Assembly (NCBI GenBank): GCA_039804245.1
Contig: JBDLWO010000210.1
Location: 1 to 64,000 of the forward strand
Direction: 5' to 3'
Length of the DNA stretch: 64,000 nt
Source: M3007 sp039804245
Lineage (GTDB): Bacteria > Bacteroidota > Bacteroidia > Chitinophagales > Saprospiraceae
In this document: piece after piece, positions 1-8,126 of the stretch
Layout: each line of letters opens with the position of its first letter
Position numbering within the stretch: the stretch's first letter is position 1
Program-made: the position numbers and the translations under genes
The notes under the pieces: generated by a model
Told to the model about the DNA's origin: nothing
Databases searched by the model: none
What the model saw: the letters and a program-made list of their open reading frames with translations, nothing else

Positions 1-3000
1 CTGAAGTTTTTATCCTTCCGGGCGTTCTGTATGCGGTTCACCAGATCGCGGGCCAGTCCCTCCGCCACGAGTTCGTCGTTGAGGGTGACATCCAGTGCAA
101 CGGTTACGGAGCCATCAGTGGCTGTCTTCCAACCAGGAAGATCTTCCGTTTTGAGCACCACATCCTCCGGTGTGATGGAGTAGGTATTTTCACCCGCAGC
201 AACGTCTGTTTTCCCTTCTTTTTCAAGGCGACTGATATCCGAATTGGTCCAGCTTTCGATGATGGCAGCCACTGCTTTCATATCCTTGCCGCATTTGGCG
301 CCCAGGGTTTTGAAGTTGGCCTTCCCCGATTTGCTGAGCAACCCGGATGAATCGGTCACGTATTCCAGTTCTTTCACGTTGATTTCACTGAGAATCAACT
401 CGCGCACGCCGTCCACCTCTGCGATGAATGACTCATCGAGTACGGGCAGGAGCAGCTTCTGGAGGGGCTGCCTTACGCGCAGTTTTTCCTTTTTGCGGAT
501 GCTGAGCGCCAGCGAGCAGATACGCTGTGCGTAATCCATCCTTTTTTCCAGCGTCTCGTCAATTTTGGATGCATCAGGCGCCACCAGATCAGTCAGGTGT
601 ATGGATTCGTGCCGGAGTGGCGTGTTGCCGGCCCGTGCCTGCTCGCGAACCGGAGCCGTCAGGTTGCGGTACATCCAGTCAGAGAAGAAGGGCGCCAGTG
701 AGCTCATCAGCTGGAGAGTCACCTGCAGGCACTCCCACAACGTCTGGTAGGCAGCCTCCTTGTCATCGTTCATTTCTCCTTTCCAGAAACGGCGGCGTGA
801 AAGGCGTATGTACCAGTTGGAAAGGTGGTCATCTACAAAATTCTCGATGGCGCGGGCAGCCCGGGTAGGCTCGTACTGATCCATCTCGCGGCGGTATTCT
901 GCTACAAGCGAGTACAGCTTCGAGATAATCCAGCGATCCAGTTCACTGCGTTTCTCATACGGGAAAATATGCTGCTCGTCAATGGTCCAGCCATCGAGAT
1001 TGGCATACAGCGCAAAGAAGTTGTAGGTATTGTAGAGTGTTCCGAACAGCTTGTTGCGCGTTTCAACAATACCCTCAAGGTTGAACTTCAGGTTGTCCCA
1101 CGGCGATGCATTCGACATCATGTACCAGCGGGTGGCATCGGCGCCGTGGACAGCGAGGGTTTCAAACGGATCCACCACATTCCCCTTCGATTTGGACATT
1201 TTGTTACCCTCCTTGTCGAGTACCAGTCCGTTCGACACCACGTTTTTATAGGCAACCGAATCGAAACACATCACGGCGATGGCGTGAAGGGTATAAAACC
1301 AGCCACGGGTCTGGTCAACGCCCTCCGCAATAAAATCGGCCGGGAAGTTGCGCTCGAACGTTTCCTGATTCTCAAAAGGATAATGCCATTGCGCGTAAGG
1401 CATGGCACCGGAATCAAACCAGACGTCAATCAGATCCAGTTCCCGGCGCATGGGTCGGCCAGACGGAGAAACCAGCACTACGTCATCAATATACGGACGG
1501 TGCAGGTCGGCCGGTACCTGCTGACTCAGCCCAAGTTGTGCATTGGCTTTTTCAATGCCGGCGCGCAACTCCTCCACCGAACCGATGCAAATTTCTTCTT
1601 CTGCATCTTCCGTGCGCCATACAGGCAGCGGCACACCCCAGTAACGGGAGCGGGAGAGGTTCCAGTCCTGCAGATTTTCCAGCCACTGACCAAAGCGACC
1701 GCTTCCGGTACTTTCCGGTTGCCAGTTGATGGTTTTATTCAGTTCGGCCATGCGCTCTTTGGAGGCGGATGCCCTGATAAACCAGGAGTCAAGCGGGTAA
1801 TACAGCACGGGCTTGTCGGTACGCCAGCAGTGCGGATAATTGTGTGCGTATTTTTCAATTTTGAACGCCTTGTTGTCTTCTTTCAGGCGCAGCGCAATAA
1901 GCAGATCGGTGGGTTTGAACTCCTTGTCGGAAGTAACCTCTTTCGGGTAATATTCCGCTTTCACGTAGCGGCCTCCGAACTCTTCTCCCAGTTCCGGAAC
2001 AAAACGTCCCTGGCGATCTACCAGCGGGAATGGCAGCTCCGGATTTTTCTCATTGGGAATACCGATCATCGGAATACCTGCTTCACGCGCCACGCGCATA
2101 TCGTCTGCACCAAAGTAGGGAGCCGTGTGTACCACGCCGGTACCATCTTCAGTAGTCACAAAATCGCCCGGAATTACCCGAAAGGCGCGTGCCTCCAGTT
2201 CGGGGCTTGTAACGTACGGAAGTAGCTGTTCATAACGGACACCGTTGAGTTCGCTGCCCTTCACTGTTTTCACTACCCGGTAAGGAACAGCCGGTTTCTT
2301 TTCGGCTGTATCGAAAGGCTGCATGGGCAATTCGGCGTGTTCCGGATTGAAGTAGGCCGACAGGCGTTCCCCGGCCAATATAACCGATACAGGACGGGCG
2401 TTGTACGGACTGAAGGTCTTCACCTTGACATATTCAATATCGGGACCCACGGTGAGCGCCACGTTGCTGGGCAGCGTCCAGGGCGTGGTCGTCCAGGCAA
2501 GAATACGGACATCTTCATCGGCCTCATCGAACAGGAATGCCGAATGATCTTCATGGCGTACCCTGAACATGGCAATAACAGAGAAATCGGTTACCTCCTT
2601 GTAGCAGCCCGGCAGATTGAGCTCGTGCGAACTCAGGCCTGTTCCGGCGGCAGGACTGAACGGCTGGATAGTGAAGCCCTTGTAGAGATACGACTCGCCC
2701 CGGGAGGTTTTTTTCTCGTACAGGCGACTCAGCAGCGACCATACCGACTCGATATACTCATTTTCAAACGTGATATACGGTTTTTCGAGATCCACCCAGT
2801 AACCCATTTTCCGGGTGATATCATCCCACATATCCTTGTAGCGCATCACCGTACTGCGGCACGCCTGGTTGTAGTCATCAACAGAAATTTTCTTGCCAAT
2901 ATCCTCCTTGGTGATACCGAGTTCCTTCTCCACCTGGAGTTCTATCGGGAGTCCATGCGTATCCCAGCCGCCCTTGCGGTCAACACGGTAACCTTTCAGG

Positions 3001-3215
3001 GTGTTGTAGCGACAGAAAAGATCCTTCACCGTGCGCGCCATCACGTGGTGAATACCGGGTTTGCCATTGGCTGAAGGCGGGCCTTCGTAAAAGACATAAG
3101 ACTTGCCGGAAGGGCGCTGCTCTACCGACCGTTCAAAAATCTTTTCCTGTTGCCAGAATTCCAGGATTTCGGCGTCAATGGCCGGCAGATTGAGTTGTTT
3201 GAATTCGCGATACAT
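1..3215 (-). CDS. ileS: Isoleucyl-tRNA synthetase, 3' end outside window
   Basis: Charges tRNA-Ile with isoleucine in the cytoplasm (class Ia synthetase). About 1,071 codons are visible and the reading frame runs off the left edge, so the C-terminus is missing. The N-terminus reads GPPSANGKPGIHHVMA near residues 45-60, then the editing (CP1) domain, then the KMSKS loop at about residues 672-676 (near 1190-1202). The ATP-binding HIGH motif is not canonical: residues 54-57 read G-I-H-H, with first and third positions swapped. Together with the overall sequence this places it in the IleRS2 (eukaryote-like) group, some of whose members are naturally resistant to mupirocin. The ATG at 3213-3215 follows a strong leader hairpin. 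The gene is divergent from the fur-family gene. Identity is certain; the resistance is inference. Confidence 0.97.
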   Translation of the reverse strand, partial: MYREFKQLNLPAIDAEILEFWQQEKIFERSVEQRPSGKSYVFYEGPPSANGKPGIHHVMARTVKDLFCRYNTLKGYRVDRKGGWDTHGLPIELQVEKELGITKEDIGKKISVDDYNQACRSTVMRYKDMWDDITRKMGYWVDLEKPYITFENEYIESVWSLLSRLYEKKTSRGESYLYKGFTIQPFSPAAGTGLSSHELNLPGCYKEVTDFSVIAMFRVRHEDHSAFLFDEADEDVRILAWTTTPWTLPSNVALTVGPDIEYVKVKTFSPYNARPVSVILAGERLSAYFNPEHAELPMQPFDTAEKKPAVPYRVVKTVKGSELNGVRYEQLLPYVTSPELEARAFRVIPGDFVTTEDGTGVVHTAPYFGADDMRVAREAGIPMIGIPNEKNPELPFPLVDRQGRFVPELGEEFGGRYVKAEYYPKEVTSDKEFKPTDLLIALRLKEDNKAFKIEKYAHNYPHCWRTDKPVLYYPLDSWFIRASASKERMAELNKTINWQPESTGSGRFGQWLENLQDWNLSRSRYWGVPLPVWRTEDAEEEICIGSVEELRAGIEKANAQLGLSQQVPADLHRPYIDDVVLVSPSGRPMRRELDLIDVWFDSGAMPYAQWHYPFENQETFERNFPADFIAEGVDQTRGWFYTLHAIAVMCFDSVAYKNVVSNGLVLDKEGNKMSKSKGNVVDPFETLAVHGADATRWYMMSNASPWDNLKFNLEGIVETRNKLFGTLYNTYNFFALYANLDGWTIDEQHIFPYEKRSELDRWIISKLYSLVAEYRREMDQYEPTRAARAIENFVDDHLSNWYIRLSRRRFWKGEMNDDKEAAYQTLWECLQVTLQLMSSLAPFFSDWMYRNLTAPVREQARAGNTPLRHESIHLTDLVAPDASKIDETLEKRMDYAQRICSLALSIRKKEKLRVRQPLQKLLLPVLDESFIAEVDGVRELILSEINVKELEYVTDSSGLLSKSGKANFKTLGAKCGKDMKAVAAIIESWTNSDISRLEKEGKTDVAAGENTYSITPEDVVLKTEDLPGWKTATDGSVTVALDVTLNDELVAEGLARDLVNRIQNARKDKNF

Positions 3216-3227
3216 AGTCGTGGTTAT

Positions 3228-3265
3228 ACAACAACCCCGCCCGGCGCACCGGACAGGGTTGTTGT
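3228..3265 (-). promoter_or_regulatory. Strong hairpin in the ileS leader
   Basis: A perfect 10-bp inverted repeat (3228-3237 with 3256-3265, arms ACAACAACCC/GGGTTGTTGT) encloses an inner CCGG...CCGG. It ends 12 bases before the ileS start codon. No uridine run follows on the minus strand, so it is not a normal terminator. The conserved T-box sequence is absent. It may control translation or stability of ileS mRNA (inference). Confidence 0.5.
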
Positions 3266-3397
3266 TCTCTTTGCGAACAGCCTACCGCCGTCAGGTGCGC
3301 ACGCACTGCCGGATAATAATGCTGTCGGATGTAATATTGAAAAACACGGCGCGAAGGTAAAACAAACGATTCATTTTTAAAGCAGAATAATTCCAGC

Positions 3398-3405
3398 TAT
3401 TTTTG
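3398..3405 (+). promoter_or_regulatory. -7 promoter box of fur-family gene
   Basis: TATTTTTG matches the Bacteroidota TAnnTTTG box. It lies 33 bases before the ATG at 3438. A short hairpin (CGGGC...GCCCG, about 3414-3430) sits in the leader just before the start codon. Confidence 0.6.
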
Positions 3406-3437
3406 CAGCGGAACGGGCCTTTATGCCCGGTTAGATT

Positions 3438-3962
3438 ATGTCAACCCATCGCAACGAAGAGGAAATCATCCAGCAGGTACTCAATATTTTTACCACTCAA
3501 CTGGAAAAGGCCGGCCTGAGAAAAACGCCCGAACGATTCGCTATCCTGGAAGAAATTTACAAGAGGCACGATCACTTCGACGCCGAAGCGCTCTACATAC
3601 ACATGAAAAACCGGAATTACCGGGTGAGCCGTGCTACCGTTTACAATACACTCGAACTGCTGGTAAACTGCGATCTGGTGAAAAAACATCAGTTCGGGAA
3701 GAATCTGGCCCAGTTTGAGAAGTCTTACGGCTATAAACAGCACGACCATATCATCTGCGCCAACTGCGGAAAGGTGGTGGAGTTTTGCGACCCGAGAGTT
3801 CAGCAAATAAAGAATATGGTGGGGGAAATGCTGAATTTCCGCATCACGCATCACTCTCTGAATCTGTACGGTATCTGCGGATCATGCCAGAAAGAACTGG
3901 AGTTTGGCATCATCCGCAAACAACCCAAACAGGAGGAAGACGAACCCGGCTGGGGAGACTGA
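3438..3962 (+). CDS. Fur-family metal-dependent transcriptional repressor
   Basis: A 174-residue Fur/PerR/Zur-type regulator. The N-terminal winged helix covers about residues 15-90 (RKTPERFAILEEI, then YRVSRATVYNTLELL). The C-terminal metal-binding and dimer domain has the QHDHIICANC segment. Two CxxC pairs, C107/C110 and C147/C150, are the expected structural zinc site. This layout is typical of Fur or PerR homologues, and the sequence alone does not tell me whether it senses iron, peroxide or zinc. It is transcribed divergently from ileS. The C-terminal tail after residue 155 is acidic and lacks known motifs. The genes it controls cannot be named from the window, although a haem-type TonB receptor lies 6 kb downstream. 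Confidence 0.93.
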   Translation: MSTHRNEEEIIQQVLNIFTTQLEKAGLRKTPERFAILEEIYKRHDHFDAEALYIHMKNRNYRVSRATVYNTLELLVNCDLVKKHQFGKNLAQFEKSYGYKQHDHIICANCGKVVEFCDPRVQQIKNMVGEMLNFRITHHSLNLYGICGSCQKELEFGIIRKQPKQEEDEPGWGD

Positions 3963-3978
3963 CCGGGAAGCCCCCCTG

Positions 3979-3986
3979 CAATTTTG
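3979..3986 (+). promoter_or_regulatory. Variant -7 box before the broken ATPase gene
   Basis: CAATTTTG in the context GCAATTTTGTAC lies 30 bases before the ATG at 4017. It shares the GCAnnTTTGTAC form with the boxes at 5795 and 38195. Confidence 0.45.
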
Positions 3987-4016
3987 TACCCTTATCCCCA
4001 ACCACCATTCCCGACC

Positions 4017-5564
4017 ATGAAAAAACTTCCGATCGGTATCCAGACATTCCGCGAAATCAGGGACGGCGGTTACCTGTACGTGGACAAAACGTAGCAGATA
4101 CACCGGCTGATCTCCTCCGGCAAATATTACTTCCTGTCCCGGCCACGCCGCTTCGGAAAGTCGCTCACACTTTCCACTATCCGGGAAATCTTTGAGGGGA
4201 GCCAGGCGCTGTTCTCGGGCCTCTGGATCGAAAACCAGTGGGACTGGAGCCGGATACGACCCGTGATACATATTCAGTTCAATGAAATCGGCTACAACAC
4301 AGGCGGACTGGAAGGCGCACTGCACAAAATGCTGGAAGAACAGGCCGAAGCGAACGGTATTCAGCTGACAGAGAATGAATACGACCAGAAATTCAGGGAA
4401 CTGATTCGAAAATTGTCGGCCCAAAAAGGAAAAGTCGTGCTCCTCATTGATGAGTACGACAAACCGCTGATTGATTACCTGGAAAAAGATCAGCTGCCCA
4501 CTGCCTTTGAACACCAGCGAGTCCTCAAAAACTTCTACAGCATCATCAAAAGTGCCGATCCCTACCTGGAGTTCATGATCATCACCGGGGTGTCAAAGTT
4601 CAGCAAGGTGAGTGTGTTCAGCGACCTCAACAACCTGAATGATATCACACTTAATCCAAGGCACGCAACCCTGGTGGGTTATACCCAGGCAGAACTGGAG
4701 CTCAACTTTCATGAATGGATAGAAAATACCCGGCAAGAAATGCACGGTGTTTCAGCAGTATCGCTGATCGCCAGAATCCGGGAGTGGTATGACGGATATA
4801 CATGGAACGGACGCGATCATGTGTATAATCCGTTCTCTGTACTCAATTTCTTCGCCAACGGTACATTCCAGGACTACTGGTTCAAAACCGGAACACCCTC
4901 TTTCCTTATACACAAAATCAGGGAAGCCGGCTATTTCAACTTCAATAACCTCAAAGCCAGCGAACTGCTGTTCGAAAGTTACACCCTCGACAACCTCGAT
5001 ATCCGATCTCTCCTGTTTCAGACAGGCTATCTGACTATCAAGGCCATTGACCACCAGCGCGGAAGCTATACTCTCGACTATCCCAACCGGGAAGTGGAGC
5101 AGGCCATGACTGGCCACCTCATCGGGGCGCTGCTCCAGCGCCCACCTTCCGAATCGGTTAACCCGGTACTTAAAATCGAAGAGGCATTTGTGAACAATAA
5201 TCCCGAAAAGGTGGTAGAAGTTATTAATACCATGCTCCGGGATGTACCGGCTCACCTGCTCGACGACAAGGGTGAACACTTCTATCACGCCCTCGTACAC
5301 CTGCATTTCCGATACCTGGGAATGTTTATTCAAAGCGAAGTACATACCTCCGATGGAAGGATGGACGCCGTAGTGTACACGCCCACACATATCTTCGTCA
5401 TCGAGTTCAAGATTGATCAAAGCGCCGATACCGCTCTTGCACAGATAAGGCAGAAAGGCTACGCCGACCGATTCCGAATGGAAAACAAGCCGGTTGTAGC
5501 GCTGGGAATCAACTTCGATACAAAGAAAAAGGCCGTGAGCGACTGGAAAGCAGCGATTGTCTGA
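4017..5564 (+). pseudogene. AAA-ATPase-like / PD-(D/E)XK nuclease protein broken by an in-frame stop
   Basis: The full frame from ATG 4017 would give 515 residues of the family that joins an AAA-ATPase-like domain (DUF1703-linked) to a C-terminal PD-(D/E)XK nuclease domain. It is common and multi-copy in Bacteroidota. Codon 26 is TAG (4092-4094), in the conserved stretch YVDKT-stop-QIHRLI where relatives usually have a charged residue. A single G-to-T change from GAG would explain it. The frame is otherwise open to 5564. The P-loop-like RPRRFGKS lies just after the stop (codons 42-49), so the next plausible start (GTG 4263) would lose it. The nuclease signature is present near the end: GRMDAVVY followed by FVIEFK and ALAQIRQKGYA. 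It is a recent pseudogene, a sequencing error or a read-through gene; its biological role is unknown. Confidence 0.8.
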
Positions 5565-5794
5565 GGTCGGGAAAGATGCCTGATTTCGCCCGATAACCCC
5601 GTAGTTTCATTCTTGTCAACAATTATATAAAATATTTTTCAGATAATTTTCCTGTTTTTTTTCAACAAAAAGCAATTACAAAAAAGCAAAAAAGCACACT
5701 TTTAAGCTAAAAAAGCACAATAAACACAAATTACACAGCGTAAATTTTTCAACAAATCGAATTTTTTGTCCTTGTCCACAGGTAGAAGTCGCCG
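5565..5794. other. AT-rich non-coding stretch
   Basis: No gene is visible. The stretch is A/T-rich with several copies of AAAAAGCA-like words between about 5670 and 5720. A single DnaA-box-like TTGTCCACA lies at 5772-5780 just upstream of the small RNA promoter. It forms the upstream part of the 373-bp gap between the broken ATPase gene and yqgE. Confidence 0.5.
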
Positions 5795-5802
5795 CACTTT
5801 TG
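5795..5802 (+). promoter_or_regulatory. Promoter of the candidate small RNA
   Basis: CACTTTTG in the context GCACTTTTGTACTGTCAAT. This is one base off TAnnTTTG and nearly identical over 19 bases to the osmC promoter region at 38194-38212. Confidence 0.5.
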
Positions 5803-5808
5803 TACTGT

Positions 5809-5931
5809 CAATAAGAGATAACGGCGGGTTTGAATGAGAAAGCGGTAGTTGTTGACACCTTGATTCGAAACTTTTCATGAGATTTTATACGGGAAATCTG
5901 ACGCGGCGCAAAAGTGCGCCGCGTTTTTTTT
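5809..5931 (+). ncRNA. Candidate free-standing small RNA (about 120 nt)
   Basis: A promoter box at 5795-5802 and a textbook terminator at 5901-5931 bracket about 120 bases with no convincing open frame. The preceding plus-strand gene ends 340 bases upstream and the next gene, yqgE, is on the other strand, so the terminator has no other obvious client. The start at about 5809 is estimated from the usual distance to the -7 box. I do not recognise it as tmRNA, RNase P RNA, SRP RNA or 6S RNA, all of which are longer or structured differently. Its function is unknown. Confidence 0.45.
5901..5931 (+). terminator. Rho-independent terminator of the small RNA
   Basis: A perfect 10-bp GC-rich stem (ACGCGGCGCA/TGCGCCGCGT) with loop AAAG is followed by a run of eight or more T on the plus strand. 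No T run follows on the minus strand. Confidence 0.85.
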
Positions 5932-5937
5932 TGCCCG

Positions 5938-6498
5938 TCAGTTCCACGCAGAGTACTCGGGTATTTCAGCAATAATCTCGTATTGACTTCCCTTGTTGTA
6001 CATGGCCAGGCTCCACACCTCTGCCGGGTCTGACCGGAAGGCGTAATTCGGATGCATGGGAACACTGATCCACGATCCACCTTCCATTTCTTCGTCCAGT
6101 TGTCCGCCCGACCAGCCTGCACAACCGATAAAAAACCGTATCCTGTCAGGTGTGATCAGTTCGTTGCTGACAAGAAACTTCAGGCTGTCGAAGTCACCAC
6201 CCCACCATACGCCATCGGTTACCTTCAGGCTTTCTTCCAGCAGATCTCCCAGATTATGAATAAAGTGCAGGGAGTCTCCATGTACTGGTCCTCCGTAATA
6301 TACCTCAGCGTCAAAATCAGGGAATTCGGCCACCACGTCCGCTATTTTTAGTCCAACGGGACGATTAATAATGAGGCCGAGGCTCCCTTCCTTGTCGTGC
6401 TCGCAGAGCAGCACAGCAGTGCGACGGAAATTGGGATCAACCATGAAGGGCTCGGCGAGCAGGAGCTGCCCGCTTTCGACTGAAGATGTAAATGCCAT
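5938..6498 (-). CDS. YqgE/AlgH family protein
   Basis: A 186-residue protein of the YqgE/AlgH family. Family-typical segments are visible: SGQLLLAEPFMVDPNFRRTA at the N-terminus, then GLIINRPVG and VYYGGPVHGDSLHFIHN, and VRFF-like IRFFIGCAGWSGGQLDEEM in the second half. The family is widespread, but its molecular function is unproven. In some gammaproteobacteria the name AlgH refers to alginate regulation, which should not be carried over here. It starts 26 bases after fabD ends on the same strand, so the two are probably co-transcribed. Length is normal for the family. Confidence 0.93.
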   Translation of the reverse strand: MAFTSSVESGQLLLAEPFMVDPNFRRTAVLLCEHDKEGSLGLIINRPVGLKIADVVAEFPDFDAEVYYGGPVHGDSLHFIHNLGDLLEESLKVTDGVWWGGDFDSLKFLVSNELITPDRIRFFIGCAGWSGGQLDEEMEGGSWISVPMHPNYAFRSDPAEVWSLAMYNKGSQYEIIAEIPEYSAWN

Positions 6499-6523
6499 GA
6501 TGAAAAGGATTAGAGGTGCTGTA

Positions 6524-7402
6524 TCAGAGTGCTCCTGTGGCTACGTCCTTGTTGATTTTGCGAATCAGACCGCGGAGTACAGCACTGGCTCCTACTTCCA
6601 CGAATTCAGTTATGCCGTTGGCGAGCATATTTTCCACCGTTTGCGTCCATCGAACAGGAGCTGTAAGCTGGGCTATCAGATTTTTCCGGATTTCTTCCGG
6701 GTCTGTTACAGGCATGGCGTGTACGTTCTGATATACCGGGCAGACGGGCTGTTTGAATCCGGCAGCGTTGATGGCGGTAGCGAGTTCGTCCTGGGCTGGC
6801 TGCATAAGTGGCGAATGGAAGGCGCCGCCTACCGCAAGCACAACCACGCGTTTGGCACCAGCCGCGCTCAGCTTTTCAGTAGCCAGTTCAATGCCCTTGC
6901 GGGAGCCGGAAATAACCAACTGTCCCGGTGAGTTGTAATTGGCCGCTACCACTACCTCACCGGTGATACTGGCGCATATTTCTTCCACCTGCGCATCATC
7001 CATACCCAACACGGCAGCCATGGTGCTGTCAACCAGTTCACAGGCTTTCTGCATGGCAAACGCGCGCTTGCTAACAAGCTGAAGCGCATCCTGAAAAGAA
7101 AGCGCACCAGCGGAAGCCAGAGCCGTAAACTCGCCCAAAGAGTGCCCGGCAACCGCATCGGGACGGAAATCATCGCCGGCGATAGCTGCCCGCACATAGC
7201 TTTCCAGAAATACAGCCGGCTGGGTTACCTTGGTCTGAGTGAGATCTTCCTTCGATCCGCTGAACATTACATCGGTAATACGCCAGCCGAGTATGTCATT
7301 GGCCTGCTCAAACAGACTTCTGGCCTGTTCGGATGACTCGTACAACTCCTTGCCCATTCCCTCTGTCTGTGATCCCTGTCCGGGAAAAACGTAAGCTTTC
7401 AT
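6524..7402 (-). CDS. fabD: Malonyl-CoA:ACP transacylase
   Basis: Moves malonyl groups from CoA to acyl carrier protein for fatty acid synthesis in the cytoplasm. The 292-residue length is typical. FPGQGSQ lies at residues 6-12, the nucleophile serine in GHSLGE at S88, and the second catalytic residue in GGAFHSPLM at H196. Transcription starts from a clear TACTTTTG box 26 bases upstream of the ATG (7428-7435, minus strand) and probably continues into yqgE. The usual neighbours fabH, fabG and acpP are not beside it, which is common in Bacteroidota. Confidence 0.97.
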   Translation of the reverse strand: MKAYVFPGQGSQTEGMGKELYESSEQARSLFEQANDILGWRITDVMFSGSKEDLTQTKVTQPAVFLESYVRAAIAGDDFRPDAVAGHSLGEFTALASAGALSFQDALQLVSKRAFAMQKACELVDSTMAAVLGMDDAQVEEICASITGEVVVAANYNSPGQLVISGSRKGIELATEKLSAAGAKRVVVLAVGGAFHSPLMQPAQDELATAINAAGFKQPVCPVYQNVHAMPVTDPEEIRKNLIAQLTAPVRWTQTVENMLANGITEFVEVGASAVLRGLIRKINKDVATGAL

Positions 7403-7427
7403 ATCGTGTGATTGTTAATAACCGGTG

Positions 7428-7435
7428 CAAAAGTA
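7428..7435 (-). promoter_or_regulatory. -7 promoter box of fabD-yqgE
   Basis: Minus-strand TACTTTTG, an exact TAnnTTTG match, lies 26 bases before the fabD ATG. It separates fabD from the small gene upstream. Confidence 0.7.
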
Positions 7436-7457
7436 GGGGCATAACCCCTTGCGACAG

Positions 7458-7883
7458 TCAGTGTTTCGGGAATATTTCTTTCAGTGCATTCCAAAGGAGG
7501 CTTTTTTTATCGCGATTGGGCTCCAAAACGGAAGGCGCATCCGAAAATAGCCAGGTTACCCGGTTAAATTGTACAGGAGCGTAGAGGGCTGCCCGGGCAT
7601 TACAACCGGCCTGCGCAGGTGTAACTCCGAACAAGAGTATGTGTCTCGGCGGAAATGGCAGTCCGAGAAAGCAGTTCACCGGCATATTTTCGGGCACATC
7701 GGCATAAATCGTATCACTATCTGCGTCAAGTCCGGCAGCAGCCAGCACCCGACTGACGAACACCCTGTCTTCTCTGGATCCATTCGCAACAAGTACAAGA
7801 ATATGCTTTTCGTAACCACCCGAACCGAGTTCTGTTACACTTTTTTCGGCAGCTATAAATACTGGCGTGTTATCAGGAAACAT
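7458..7883 (-). CDS. Uncharacterised 141-residue protein
   Basis: I do not recognise this gene. The product is a small soluble protein with alternating beta and alpha predicted stretches (ILVLVANGSREDRVFVSRVL, then HILLFGVTPAQAG) and a charged C-terminal helix ending in LLWNALKEIFPKH. It has no signal peptide or membrane segment. The short C-terminal Leu-Trp-rich helix and overall size loosely recall the psi subunit of DNA polymerase III, but this is too weak to use as an assignment. It lies just upstream of fabD, on the same strand, with the fabD promoter between. Codon use looks like its neighbours. Confidence 0.65.
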   Translation of the reverse strand: MFPDNTPVFIAAEKSVTELGSGGYEKHILVLVANGSREDRVFVSRVLAAAGLDADSDTIYADVPENMPVNCFLGLPFPPRHILLFGVTPAQAGCNARAALYAPVQFNRVTWLFSDAPSVLEPNRDKKSLLWNALKEIFPKH

Positions 7884-8074
7884 GGCAAAATTCAGTTTTC
7901 AGGTTCATTGTGAATACCCGGATTGGCAAAGATATCGAACCTGAGCCATCAATAAACCCACAAAGCCAAATATTTTTAATCATTTTTACAAATAAAAACA
8001 CGAATGTTTTGCAACCGCCGAAATCGTTCCCGTCTGCCTGAAATAAAATTTTTTTCAGTTCCAAAAAACAGATG

Positions 8075-8082
8075 TAAATTTG
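8075..8082 (+). promoter_or_regulatory. -7 promoter box of ilvE
   Basis: TAAATTTG matches TAnnTTTG, 45 bases before the ATG at 8127. The leader contains two GTTAAC palindromes two bases apart (8101-8106 and 8109-8114), a possible operator. Confidence 0.65.
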
Positions 8083-8126
8083 CATCGCTTTTAACAGGTC
8101 GTTAACCAGTTAACTAAACTGACACC

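Noticed and set aside
825..2225. A 466-codon open frame on the plus strand inside ileS
   Set aside because: It is a shadow of the minus-strand synthetase. The translation has no family resemblance, while the opposite strand gives an intact IleRS with motifs in order.
3216..3360. A T-box riboswitch in the ileS leader
   Set aside because: The conserved T-box sequence and a terminator/antiterminator pair are missing; only a plain hairpin is present.
5772..5780. DnaA-box-like TTGTCCACA as part of a second origin
   Set aside because: It is single and one base off consensus, with no cluster around it.
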